The notes below the pieces were generated by a model. The model saw only the letters and a program-made list of their open reading frames with translations, ran no database searches and was not told the DNA's origin. From Uranotaenia lowii (lineage: Eukaryota; Arthropoda; Insecta; Diptera; Culicidae), in assembly GCF_029784155.1 (NCBI RefSeq), contig NC_073693.1, positions 146,508,843 through 146,572,842 on the forward strand: a DNA stretch of 64,000 nucleotides, given 5' to 3'. Shown in pieces: positions 10,369 to 21,705 of the stretch. The translations under genes and the position numbers were made by a program. Position 1 is the first letter of the stretch. The number at the start of each line of letters is the position of its first letter.

Positions 10369-10485
10369 TTACGTAAGATTTATGGAAACCCCCCCAACCC
10401 CCCTAGTAAGAGATCGTAAGCAAATATGAAGCCCCCTACCCCCCCCCCCCCCCCCAATGTGCTTACGTAATTAGTGAACAGCTCC
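10369..10485 (-). repeat. C-rich repeat, inverted relative to 3741
   Basis: Reads GTGCTTACGTAATTAGTGAA near its right edge, the reverse complement of the start of the 3741 repeat, preceded by long C tracts and GTAAG motifs. Confidence 0.55.
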
Positions 10486-10649
10486 TTTGCAGACCTCAGT
10501 GAGTCTATCTGCCAAATTTGTCTAATTTCTTACAAGATTGTTTTTTTTGCTGAGCACAAGCAGCTGGTGACATTGTCTGTGGTCATCAATGTATTGATGC
10601 TTTAAATGTGAAATCATTTTCATAGCCGAATTTTCTTGCAGTTGGTCGT

Positions 10650-11780
10650 ACTCACTTTTACGATATACACAGATTTAAAGGCAGCATTTGATCGAGTGAA
10701 CCACCAACTGCTACTAGCAAAGCTTGATAAACTCGGTGTTTCACAAGCTTTCATCACATTGCTAGCGTCCTACCTCCAGAACAGACAAGTGAGGGTTAAA
10801 CTAGGATCTTATGAATCTACCGAATTTTGCAATCCATCTGGCGTGGCAGCAATCTAGGCCCGTTACTTTTCTCGCTCTTTTTTAATGATATACTGCTCAA
10901 TCTACCGAATGAATGCCGACTTTCCTAAGCAGATGACCTGAAGCTTTTTCACAAAATAAAATCCGAAAGCGACTGCACCATACTACAATCCATCATTGAT
11001 ACATTTGAGCATTGGTGCACGATTAATAAGCTGACAATTAGTGTGTCAAAATGTGCTGTAATTTCATTCACACGCAAAACTAATGTAATTAATTGGACAT
11101 ACAGAATCTCTAACGTGACGCTAGAACGAGTATCCTCGTTTAAGGATCTTGGAGTCATTCTCGACGAAAAAATAACATTTCGTGAGCATTTGAACGGTCT
11201 TATATCGAAAGCCAACAGGAATTTGGGATTTATAACAAGACTATCGAAGGAGTTCAAGGACCCATACTGCCTTCGTTCGCTGTACTATTCGCTGGTTCGT
11301 TCCCACCTTGAAACAGCTTCAATTGTGTGGTGCCCTCATACAGCATACTGGTCTCAAAGAATCGAAGCAATTCAATCGAGATTTTTGAAGTATGCCCTAC
11401 GATTTCTTCCATGGAACAACCCAAACGAGCTTCCAGACTACAAACACCGCTGCCTCCTTTTAGACATGGAAACACTCTACGAAAGGCGTGTGATAGCACG
11501 TGCTATTTTTGTGAAAAAGCTGATCAATGCAGAAATCGACTGTCCAGCCTTGCTTAGACAGGTCGATATCAATGTACGCCCTCGTACTTTTAGGAGTTCG
11601 GAATTTCTTCGGATCAACTTTCAGCGGACCAACTACGGACAACAAGAGCCATTACGCGCTATGTTTAAGGTGTTTAATTGGTTCTACGAGTTAAACGATT
11701 TTCACACGTTCACAGAGACTTTCAAATCAAACATAAGAAAATCTCATCTATTACGCAGCTTTACTCATGTAAATTGTTGA
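10650..11780 (+). pseudogene. Non-LTR reverse transcriptase fragment, 5' truncated
   Basis: Starts abruptly inside the catalytic palm (TDLKAAFDRVNHQLLLAKLD). The GVPQGSNLGP block near 10845 is broken by a deletion of about 7 bases, leaving GVAAI and a stop. Further on, the catalytic box reads stop-A-D-D (near 10929), i.e. a Tyr codon became TAA. After more damage a clean 245-codon frame (11043-11780) covers the thumb and C-terminal domain: ISNVTLERVSSFKDLGVILD, LYYSLVRSHLETASIVW, and RRVIARAIFVKKL. The domain order and the (TAA)n tail fit a CR1/L2 or I-like element, not Jockey; the clade is uncertain. Dead by truncation, frameshift and loss of the catalytic motif. The truncated 5' end is usual for target-primed reverse transcription. 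Confidence 0.8.
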
Positions 11781-11849
11781 TGTTTCTTATTGTATAGTTT
11801 TAAATTACCCTAGTTTGTTAAGAATTCATGTAGACTCAGAATGTCAGAT

Positions 11850-11863
11850 GAAAATAACAATAA

Positions 11864-11905
<42 letters not shown>
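11850..11905 (+). repeat. (TAA)n tail of the non-LTR fragment
   Basis: A run of ATA/TAA triplets about 70 bases after the reverse transcriptase stop. Short-period 3' tails like this are typical of I-, L2- and CR1-type elements. Confidence 0.75.
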
Positions 11906-11907
<2 letters not shown>

Positions 11908-12770
11908 TTTTACCTTTTTTTCAGTGGTCGAGAAGACTCAAAACAGCTCAATAAAACAACTTTAAATTTGTCCTGTTCTGAAATTAACATAAGAATCAAA
12001 TATATTTGTGTTTTAAAAACGACTAAAAACTTTATTTTTTAAAACTACTCTATTTATTGTTTTTTAGGACCTGTTTGTTTACCCCGTTCTTGGTTTTGTT
12101 TGGTTTCGAAATTTTACCTGAAAGTGGGAGAAACAAAACAGCAAAACTTTAGGTAGCCGGTGCCAACAACGTCCAACTTACGAACGAGTTTTGTTCATCA
12201 AGCTTTCCCCGTCGGATAATAGCTTCGTCTTTTCAGCCTCCAGTTCTACTGTTTCCATTTCCGCCCCTCGCTTCTGTTTTGCAATACTTTCTTTCACATT
12301 TTTCTCTATTTTTTGCCTTTGAGGACAACAAATATCTTGAGTTAGAATTTCTGATTTAGTAGCTTATAATTTGGTTACGTTTAGAGCTGTATTTCCATTT
12401 GCCTTATTAATTTCGTCGTATGCAATTTTTTTAATGGTTTATTTTTTTTTTATTTTATTGTTTTATACAAATTGCTTGAAACAACATCTCCACGCTTCTA
12501 CTCTCCGCAAAATATTCCAAGAAAACGATTTGATAAAGTATTAAAGTAGTTAGCGTTGTGAAATTCGTACTTGTGTGAAAGAGCCTCTTTTTCACTCATT
12601 TGTTCAAGATGTTATCTATAGATCCTATAGGAAAACGTGAAACGGCTGGACAATTAACGGATTCGACAATTCGCGGTTTCGTTCAATTGACAAAACTGCA
12701 CGATCGAACTGTGTTGCTGACTTTAATAGTATGCTTCTGTACTAAATGAGTTATTTTTAATGAGCGCTTA
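11906..12770. other. AT-rich spacer, no gene
   Basis: No coding frame, RNA gene or clear repeat seen. Confidence 0.4.
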
Positions 12771-12777
12771 ATTCTAC

Positions 12778-13573
12778 CACAGAGAACAGACGTACAAGCT
12801 AGCCCACGAAACTTGTGTAAAATTTCCAACGACCGTTTTGGACCATTTTTTGTTTTTTGGCTGGGCCACCAGATGTCTCCAAACAGACCAGAGAGAACTG
12901 TCAAAACCAAACTGAGAAAAGAAACAAAATTCTGGTCACTTTTGAACAGGTCGTATGAACTGTTTGGCATATTTCCAGAAAATCGCTGTTAAAGTTTTGT
13001 AACACTTTTGTCACGTTGCATAAGGAATAATATCTTAAAAGTTTTGCGCTATTTTGTTCAAGGTAGAAGTACTAAATTTTGAACAATGGGATACAAAAAA
13101 CTTACTTGAAAGTAATCCGTTTTGAGATGTCTTGAACCAATTCTGATGGGTAAGACTGATCGTCAAGAATGTACCTAATTTACTGGCTATGTCCGATTCT
13201 TCCTCTAACGATAACTGTTCAAGAAGTGCAAAAACTTATTCCAAAACTGTTAGTTTTTTCGCCTGCATCAGAAGTGCAAAAATAAATGAAGTGAAATTCT
13301 GTCCAGTCAAAAGTAACTCTTATTGCATTTACCTAGCAATAAATTGAACCCGTCTATTTTAGAGCGGCGTTAGTTTAACAGTTAATTAGTTCCTATACGA
13401 TTACGCCTTTTTGAAAACCGAGCACTTGAAAATATGATCTGTAACTTTTAAACAGCGCAATAGATGGCACTATTTCAAGTCAATTTTCAACGTATTTTTT
13501 GGATGTCAGCATTTGAAATTTTACACACTTTTTTGAAGATTTTTTGTTCGAGCTTGTACGTCTGTTCTCTGTG
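12778..13573. mobile_element. 7-bp-duplication MITE, copy 1
   Basis: Left end CACAGAGAACAGACGTACAA, right end is its inverted form (TTGTACGTCTGTTCTCTGTG). ATTCTAC stands directly outside both ends (12771-12777, 13574-13580). 796 bp. The minus-strand frame reading NSSYDLFKSDQNF reappears in copy 2 because the copies are homologous; there is no sign it is a gene. Confidence 0.88.
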
Positions 13574-13580
13574 ATTCTAC

Positions 13581-14050
13581 GTATTTGTTTTTTTTTCAAC
13601 TATACAACCACTACCTACAGTTTTCAAATATGCACTTCGCATTAATAGAAAATCCTCTTTCCATAGTCGTGTCCACTTGAGATCGAATAAATATTTCCTT
13701 CAAAAACAAGGTATAATAAGAGAACTTCCTCTTCGATTGGGCAATGAGATGCATCCTAGAAGTATCCAACCGCTGTGTCTTTCTTTGGTATCGTGCTAAT
13801 GATATTTATGGTGTAACGGACCATTATTTACTAGTAAACGAACCACAGAAATTATTTTAAAATATTGTTCTCACCGGGTTCGTCGACTGTTCTTTGTCAC
13901 TTCAAATCCACAGATTGACCAATGTTAACCAAGCGCTCACAAATACTTTTAGTTATGTATGCAATTTTCAGTGTGGTAGGCGGCAACGCTATTCAAGCCG
14001 TATGGAGCACGTCTCTCAGATTTCCCCTTTTTTCCCCTTGTTTTGACAGA
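13581..14050. other. No recognised feature
   Basis: AT-rich, single copy within the window, no supported gene. Confidence 0.35.
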
Positions 14051-14135
14051 TTTAAGCTTTTTTCCTCAGATTTAAGCTTTCGTCTCCTATGCTCTCAAGG
14101 CAAAAAAGCTTAAATCTGAGGAAAAAAAGCTTAAA
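14051..14135. repeat. Near-perfect 30-bp inverted repeat
   Basis: Left arm 14051-14080 (TTTAAGCTTTTTTCCTCAGA...) and right arm 14105-14135 pair along 30 bases with a single extra A, around a 24-base loop. Two AAGCTT sites lie in each arm. Confidence 0.85.
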
Positions 14136-14778
14136 AACAAGATATACGACCACTTATTTAAAAGATGTTGGTCACACGACACATAGACAAATCGTGTAAC
14201 GTTGCCGCCATCTGGGTACTGATTAGATCATAGCCAATAGTGCAGAAAATGGCTTCGAAAACACTTTCTATGACCTCGAGTAACCTCTGTCATGAACTGT
14301 ATTGTGTGATTTAGCTTGTTACTTCGCACTGAGAAATTATTGACCAAAAGTGCATTCTACAGTTCCAACTATTTCCGGAATCACACATGCATCGAGGCAT
14401 GAACATTAACTTTCACCACATGCAATAATCCTTTTCTTTTCAGGATAATATAACTTTAAATAATCAGAGTTCAAGCACAAAACTACATTTATTTGGTGAA
14501 AAAATTCAAGACACGTTTATTGCTTAGCGATCGAAGGGGCACTGACCTGCCGGTTTTTATTTTAACTATTCTACATCTCTTCGTGAACTCATTTCAAAGG
14601 GAGAGTACTATTGTTTACTAACCAGTACTAGAACATACACTACTAGAGTGGAAGGGATGTTCAAAAACCCTAGCTTTTAGTATAAGTATGAGAAGTGAGA
14701 TCAACGATATCAAATATTTAAATCAATTAAAAGTTATTGGCTGAATTGAATAAAATGAAACGTTAATAATATAATTAA

Positions 14779-15783
14779 CTAGCTGATCCCATACGAACTC
14801 CGTTTCGCTTTCAACTTGGAATATGGGTTGGAGATAGGACCGGTTACCTTGCTATCCTTCGACTCGCTGCCTATTCCAATTATGGCCTGGATTGTCCGTT
14901 TGGCTCCGGAGTTCCCTTTCAAGCCGCATGCAAATATGGAACAATGGCCGAATTCCGAAATGATGTTCTGCATGCACCATACCGGAATTTTATACGTTGG
15001 ATGTTTCCGATTTTATGCATGCAATTAAAAACACTGGCACTTCTAGATAATTATGTACTTATTTTAATTGCACTTAGGTATTTAACAAATTTAGGATATA
15101 AGCTTAAAAAACGATGTGGTTCGACACCAACCAAACGTTATCAGACTCGGGCGGTAACTGTGCTCAAGACTCGTGTTGGTCGGGAAACAATGGGTCGTCG
15201 GGAGGATGGTCAGCACCAGCTATAAATTTCCTCCTCACTATCAGTCCACCTCATCATCTCTTTTCATAGTACTTTACTAACGAATTCCAGGGTTGTGAAA
15301 AAGCACGTTAACAAACAAATATGTCATGAACAGTTTGTATGAAAGTCAATTGCCAAGCGTTTTCCAGATGCACTTCCCAATTCATTGTTTAGTATTCATT
15401 GGGCGATCACTTTTTCTGTCGTCTGCTACTAAATTTGAAATCAGGAATCAATTGACCGTTCCAAAAAACAACCGTGTACAAATTTCGACTCGATAGTTGC
15501 AAAACAACGCAACTATTGCCAAAAAGTTAAACACGTCTCGATGGCCTCTTATACAATCTATGATATCTGAAATCGATTGCCCTTCCCCCAAAATTCCCGT
15601 GTGGAAATTTTAAAAGCAATGCATTGCATAGTAACGTCAATTTTGTTTAAAAAAAAAAAGATAAAAATCAATTAATATGGACGACCCCTTTCGTCGACCC
15701 CTGGCAAAAAATTTGACATATGAAATCGATCGCCGATCCCAGAAAACAACCGTGTTCAAATTTTCATCCCAATCCTATGCATA
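14779..15783 (-). mobile_element. Helitron family A, 3' part (copy 4)
   Basis: CTAG at 14779-14782 followed by CTGATCCCATACGAACTCCG is the inverted form of the family A 3' end (gtacgggatcagCTAG) seen at 31053, 38337 and 40398. Near 15690-15780 the inverse of the family A internal repeat appears (GACCCC, CGTCGACCCC, ATTTTCATCCCAATCC). The element is then cut by a DD37E transposon at 15784; its 5' half was not found after 18575. Positions 14830-15230 are more GC-rich and unlike other family A copies. Confidence 0.75.
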
Positions 15784-15938
15784 AAGGGTGATACGGTCAA
15801 AATTTGGTCAATATCAACTTGACGTATTTCTTTCGATTATGCATTTAAAAAACCTGAACACCCCTCATTTTGAAGGTGTGTGTGTGTATAGAATGTTGCT
15901 CCTATTTTGATTTTTGAATTCACTCTTCAGTTGTCAAA

Positions 15939-16900
15939 GTGCCGTCCAAGGAAGAAGAGCAGCGTATCAAAATTTTGTTGGCGCATCGTGAAAATCCGAG
16001 CTACTCGCACGAGAAGCTGGCAAAATCACTAGAAGTTGCCAAATCAACCGTTACAAATGTAATTAAAGTGTTTGGGGACCGTTTGTCGCCAGCCAGGAAG
16101 TCTGGATCGGGGGGAAATCGAAAACCGGAAGCCGCTGAGACGACTAAGAGAGTGGCCGGTAGTTTCAAGCGAAACCCTAACCTCTCTCTCCGAGATGCCG
16201 CAAATAAGCTGGGTGTATCGTCTACAACCGTGCATCGAGCCAAAAAACGAGCCGGACTATCGACTTACAAGAAGGTAGTGACTCCAAATCGCGATGATAA
16301 ACAAAATACGACGGCCAAAGCGCGATTACGGAGGCTGTACACGACGATGCTGACGAAGTTTGACTGCGTGGTAATGGACGACGAAAGCTGCGTCAAACCC
16401 GACTACAAGCAGCTTCCGGGACAGGAGTTTTATAAGGCGAAAGGAAGACGAAAGGTAGCAGATATTTTCAAGCACATGAAATCGTCAAAGTTCGCGAAAA
16501 AATATCTGGTTTGGCAAGCCATCTGTACCTGTGGCTTGAAAAGCAGCATTTTCATAGCTTCCGGGACTGTCAACAAAGAAATTTACGCGAAAGAGTGTTT
16601 GAATAAACGTCTGTTTTCCTGAAGAAACACGGTTGTTCCGTACTGTTTTGGCCGAATTTGGCATCTTGCCATTACGGTAAAAAGACCATGGAGTGGTACG
16701 CCGCCAACAATGTGCAGGTGGTTCCCAAGGACAAGAACCCTCTCAACGCGCCAGAGCTCCGCCCAATTGAGAAATACTGGGCTACTGTCAAGCGGAACCT
16801 AAAGAAGACCAAAAAACTGCTAAGGGCGAGCAGCAAGGCAAACTGTCTTTCTGCGGCTAAGAAGCTGTACAAGATCTGATGGCAGAGGTAGCGCAAGGCC
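15939..16900 (+). pseudogene. DD37E transposase, broken
   Basis: An IS630-Tc1-mariner transposase that would cut and paste its own element at TA. N-terminal helix-turn-helix domains are readable (YSHEKLAKSLEVAKSTV; SLRDAANKLGVSSTTVHRAK). The first catalytic aspartate is in MDDESC. The frame stops at 16622; a one-base deletion near 16615 explains it, because the next frame continues from about 16613 with a leader into WPNLASCHYGKKTMEW and RPIEKYW. In that motif the second catalytic aspartate is asparagine (codon 16655-16657, AAT). Asparagine to the last glutamate is spaced by 37 residues, the DD37E signature. Another shift near 16877 ends the second frame. The expected start is GTG at 15939 rather than ATG. 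Four lesions make it inactive. Confidence 0.88.
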
Positions 16901-17032
16901 CGGCAATTTGGATTTGGAAAAGCGAAAGCCAAACTGAATATTTTTCCTGAATTTTGTATTAATTAAACTTAGAAAAGAAATTTCATTTGATTTAAAAAAA
17001 ACGATTTCATCGATTTGCACGCCTTTTCCCTT

Positions 17033-18545
17033 CACGGAGAAAAATGACGACAGTTGTTACAATTATTTCAGCTAGTTATACCAATAGTCAAAATGCAGTT
17101 GATTTTTTCGCTACTTTTATAATAGATTCTACAAATTCCTAATTGTCCTTACGCAATCAACTATCAATAAAATGCATTCAACTGTTTGATTTATTTTATG
17201 CATTCAACTATAAATACAATAGATTCAACTACTGCTGATTGAACTTATGCAATCAACTATGAATATAATAGATTCAATTGTAATGGTATAATTAATTCAA
17301 CTGTAGATATGATAGATTCAACTTCAATTGTATGATTGATTATAGACATTCAACTATGAATATACTGGTATAATTGATTCAACTGTAAATATGATTGATT
17401 CAACTGTAGTGGTATAATTGATTCAATTGTAAATATGATAGATTCAACCACAAATGTATGATTGATTCTAGGTATTGAACCATAAATATAGTAAATAAAA
17501 CTATATTGTTATGATAGATTCTGTTTTACTTGAATACTATAGTGTTCATCAGCAAAAACAAAAAAAAACAGTAAGTGTGGAACATCGGTCGTAAAACGCA
17601 AGCGCTCCCCGGTGATGGGGAAAGATTTTACTCTACCAGTTCGTAGCAGCGGTCGTGTAGAAGGCCGACAGTTACTGGAATTGAGAAAAGTACACCTACA
17701 CTGGCTGCCCGGGAAATCGACGTAGGTCTTGACGTTCTTTTACACGATCCTGGCAGGATCCCACATTAAACTAGCATTATAGATTTATAGCATTATAGAT
17801 TTATAGCATTATAGATTTATGTCATGATATTGAGTAAATTTGCTCCCCTCAAGGTCAATCTTCGCCGGGTGCAGAAGCACGGAAGTCTTCCGGGACCGAT
17901 TAATTAAGACGCACAATTTCCTGGGCAACCACGCATCAAGACCCAAAAAGAATAAAAGCGAAGGAACTAGGGCGTGGCTATCGGGATTTCCGGTCAGGTT
18001 TTCTAGCATCATGGAAGCTAAAACGAACTAAATGCAAAATGCTGCTTAAATAATAAATTAAAAGAAAATAAAACGTAGCATAAAATTATTCCGAAAAAGT
18101 GCTTCAGATATGATAACTTCCAATATAAACAGAAATTAAATGTACAATATTTATAGTTAACTTCAGGGAATCAATCATAGAAATAAAATTGAATCTATCA
18201 TATTAATAATTACATCAGTTACATTATTATATTTGAATCTATCATATTTATAATTAAATCAATCATATAATTATTATTGATTCTACTATAATTATTGTTG
18301 AATGTGTAACATCAATCGTGCATTCTAGTTGAATAAATTATATTTATAGATGAATGCACAAAATTTATCATACAACTATAGTTGAATGTATTATATACAT
18401 TGTTGACTGTACGAAATCAATCAGATTGTCTATTATATGTATTGATGAAATTTTAATAATTATAGTTAGCCGAGAAGCAATCAGATATATGTATGATTGA
18501 AAATAAGTGGATTATTGTTGGAAATACTATACTTTTTTCTCCATG
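17033..18545. mobile_element. Foldback element with GC-rich core
   Basis: Ends CACGGAGAAAAA and, inverted, CATGGAGAAAAA. The outer parts (17040-17520 and 18110-18520) consist of many diverged short units such as GATTCAACTGTAAATATGAT on the left and mainly their inverted form on the right. Between them, about 17560-18030, lies GC-richer DNA of different character. A 16-bp unit (AGCATTATAGATTTAT) is repeated three times at about 17771-17820. It splits the DD37E element, so it is younger. A possible 2-bp TT duplication is too short to trust; superfamily unknown. Confidence 0.65.
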
Positions 18546-18575
18546 TTGACCAAATTTTAACCGTATCACCCTTTA

Positions 18576-19552
18576 GACCTACTTATACTGTTAAAAAATA
18601 AAAGCCAAGAGTGATATTTTTCTTTTAAAAAATTTCTGAAAATATAAGAGTTTCTTTTAAATATAAGCGTAAAAGAGTATGAGGGTTTCTTTTAAATATT
18701 TTACAAATGATTCTCACCCCTCATTTATCTACTGGAAAAGACACATGAAACATCTTAATGTTTATGCACCGAGCAGCACCTTCAACAGCGCCAAAATGTA
18801 CTTCAACCACTTTTAACTATACATTACATTAGATTCGATCGGCCGTTTTAATCTTGGATTTGTGTGTACTGGTTAGTAGGTATACGCACTTACTCGTGGG
18901 GCTAATGCGATAATTCGCTATGCCTATGTTGGCCGACCAATACTAAACTCTCAAAAACAGCAGCAAGTGGTTGATTCTCGAATTTCAGATTCAGTATGTT
19001 TAGCCAAGAATGGAAACGAAACGTTTCGCGCTAATGAAAACTGTTGAACGATGGATGACGACGACGGCACGCGGCGCTTTTCGTAGCGGGTGGTAGAGTG
19101 TATTAGTACCTGATGCATTAAGATGGACTTCCATATATTTTTTTCGCCGCTGCTGCCCAATTTCCTCTAATGGAAAGCGATAATCATAAATTCGGGACTG
19201 GATCGGTTGTTTGTTTGTTGGTTTTTCATGTTTTTACTGGATACTTGGACTTAGGCGAAGTTGAAGGTGATCGTTTTCTAGATTTTTGGAAACGGGCAAT
19301 TTGAATCAGTGGGTGGTGAGTTTGCTTTGCGAGGGTGACATAACATTCGGCCGCTGGAGCAGGGTGGGAGGGTTGGTTTGGTTTGTGGTGGGGAGAGTGA
19401 GTTCCGGTCGTTTCCGCGCTTCGTTAAGCACCAACTGTGGCTGAGAGTGGGAACGTCTGTGTGCTGGAATGTGAATGGAAACAGGAAGCGCACTTTCGGA
19501 GGGTTTTCCCTTTTTCCGAGCGAATGAAACGGGGGAGAAATCGAAGTGAGAT

Positions 19553-19554
<2 letters not shown>
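18576..19554. other. Start of single-copy region, no gene seen
   Basis: GC content rises toward 19000. No coding frame that I can support. May hold upstream regulatory DNA of the promoter candidate at 19671. Confidence 0.35.

Positions 19555-19592
<38 letters not shown>
19555..19592 (+). repeat. (GA)n tract, possible GAGA-factor site
   Basis: Nineteen GA units about 80 bases upstream of the Inr candidate. GAGA-factor binds such tracts at Drosophila promoters; that role here is inferred from position only. Confidence 0.6.
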
Positions 19593-19595
<3 letters not shown>

Positions 19596-19670
19596 GATGG
19601 TTTTCCACTTATGGTTGATTGGATGGAAGCCCCGTTTCCAGTTGAAGTTGGTCGTTTGGGGAGCAGTTGT

Positions 19671-19705
19671 TCAGTGAGTGTACACCGATAAAGGAATGCG
19701 GACCA
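19671..19705 (+). promoter_or_regulatory. Candidate TATA-less core promoter (Inr + DPE)
   Basis: TCAGTG at 19671 matches the arthropod initiator TCAGT, setting A+1 at 19673. GGACC at 19700-19704 falls exactly at +28 to +32 and fits the DPE consensus RGWYV. No TATA box stands near -30. The GA tract lies upstream. Caution: the same bases contain GTGAGT, so a splice donor is an alternative reading. Confidence 0.45.
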
Positions 19706-21250
19706 CGGATGCACAACGACGTTGCCGAGTCAGCAGCAGCAGAAGCAGAAATAGCAGCAAAGTGTCCCTTCAGCAGGAGGCAACCGATTTCGGTGCTGCG
19801 GTGGCCGCGGCGGAAGTGACTGTTGTTGGGTGTTGAGGTGACCGCCAGGAATTTCCTGCTAACTAACATCCAGGACCTTGCGGGATTTGTGGTGGCGATT
19901 GAATGAAAACTTTCCGTTTTCGGTTGATTTAGTTGTGCAGTGAACGCCTGGATATCTACTATCATCATCGGAGATTTTTTTCGGAAAGGGCTTTGAAGAT
20001 TTTGAAATTTTATTTTACTTGTCTGACTTTCCCTGCCAGTTTAAACTAGTGAAGGTGTCGTTGGGAATGACCCGTGAAATTAAAAGCCTATAAGTCAAGT
20101 GTGGGAAGTGAGAAAAAAGGAACAATTGAACTGGAATGAGTTGAACGAGATGATTTTTTCGAGATTAAACTCCTTGTTAGAGTGATTGATTTGGAGGATC
20201 GCTTGAGCACAAGTGCTGGTTAGGATTAAACAAAAGTTAACGAATCAGATAGCCCGGAATAGTGTTCTGGAACAGGTTTTCTGGGATTTTTTCATCGTTC
20301 CAAGGAATGCTGGCTGGTGCCATAGATTCTTCCTGTTCTTCTTGCTGGTGACGATCACTGGTGGCCTCCACCCACACAACGGAAGGTGTATGTGTGTCGG
20401 TGCATGTGTGACTGACTGCTGGTCTCATTCATTGTTACTCTCTCCAGTACACTTTGTTACTCTCAGGTTCCTCGGTGTGTTTATAATAAATCCGTTGACG
20501 AAGAAGATAACTGTTAGTGGTGCTCTAGTGTGATGCTGTAAGTTTGATTTCCAGCCAGCCCAACAAATGTAGGCTATTCTCAGGCGCTCCACAGGGAAAG
20601 TCTTTGAGTTGTGTAATGTGTCTCTAATCGAGCGGTGTGCTCCGTGTAACGAATCGTTCCGGTAACTCACGGATGGAAAACAAAAGTGGAGCATTTGTTG
20701 AGCTGAGAGTACTGCTGTTGATTGGGGTGGTTGACAGAAGAATCGGCAGTTGTTCTAAAAGGTGCTGATACCCGGTGAGTGTTTATGGCGCTGGTCGCCC
20801 CGTTGGCGTTATTTTGATGAGTGATTTCGCCCGTTAAATCTCGCCAGCAGCCGTAGGTAGTTCACTCAAGTGAGAACCGAAAGAGGATACGGAGTGCACG
20901 AGAGCGCCCAGAGAGAGTGTGTTACAGGATTTTTCATAGCCTTGTGTGTTACGGTTCATAAAACGGAACCAGTTGGCGATATCCGTCTGGATCCTTCGCG
21001 AGAGCCCACGAGAGTGCTGCCCTCGACAGGGAAAACTCTCTCGGAAAGATGAGAGCGAGTGAAGTGGCGTTTTAATCAGTGACCCCGTAGTACGCATGAG
21101 TTGTGATATCGATTGATTGCGCACGCAAACCCTTTGCTCACCGCGCCATCTACAACAACTACTGCTGTGCTCCAGTGCTCTAATGCCGTTTGGGGCCATC
21201 ATCGAGCAAGGCAGGGAACGACATCCTGCAGCGCGTAACCAAAACCGCGG

Positions 21251-21610
21251 ATGAGCGAAAAGTTTGACGGACCGACATCGTCGTTACCATCCGCCATAGC
21301 CGTCCGAGAAGAATCCGGGTTCGCGTACGTTCCGAAGGAATCCTGCCCAACGGGGCCATTTCGGTCGTTTCGGTCGCTGTCGTCGTCCTCGTCATCTTCC
21401 TCCTCCGGTGGTGTCGTGGTTGTGTTGTGCGAAAAAGAAGCTGCTTCTTCCCGTATAACTGTGTGCGATCAAAATGGCCGCAAGTGTTCCACGACCAGTG
21501 CTAAGAAACAGTGTTACGACCGTCAACCTTTGCCGAAGACCGTGTTACGTTGCAGCAGTGCAGCGGTACCACTAAGAAGCATACGCAAGGACGTTAGAAA
21601 ACTGAGATGA
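21251..21610 (+). CDS. Possible upstream ORF of host gene
   Basis: A 119-codon frame (MSEKFDGPTSSLPSAIAV...) with a run of nine serines and RKDVRKLR at its end. No known domain. It stands about 95 bases before the signal-peptide exon, in what would be the 5' UTR. Several other short upstream ATGs follow. Coding status unproven; the GC-rich context keeps frames open by chance. Confidence 0.2.
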   Translation: MSEKFDGPTSSLPSAIAVREESGFAYVPKESCPTGPFRSFRSLSSSSSSSSSGGVVVVLCEKEAASSRITVCDQNGRKCSTTSAKKQCYDRQPLPKTVLRCSSAAVPLRSIRKDVRKLR

Positions 21611-21705
21611 TGGGGCCATGAGCCCGAGCCCCGAGGTCATCAAGAGTCGCAAGTGCGTCTCAAGCGGGCCTGCACCATGCTAGCGCCGCCGAACCCGAGG
21701 TCAAT

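Larger units (their letters stand above)
15784..18573 (+). mobile_element. DD37E Tc1/mariner transposon, inactive, with a nested insertion
   Basis: Left end AAGGGTGATACGGTCAAAAT, right end the inverted form (ATTTTAACCGTATCACCCTT), with TA at 15782-15783 and 18574-18575. The inverted repeats run about 28 bases. A broken transposase lies at 15939-16900. Total length 2,790 bp is twice the usual 1.3 kb because a foldback element of about 1.5 kb sits in the 3' non-coding part. Confidence 0.9.

Noticed and set aside
12683..12970. 95-codon minus-strand ORF similar to one at 27247
   Set aside because: Both lie in copies of the same MITE, and the similarity is explained by DNA homology; no start conservation or domain.
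17809..18031. Small ORFs in the core of the foldback element
   Set aside because: About 65 codons on each strand with no recognisable domain; reported only as composition of the core.
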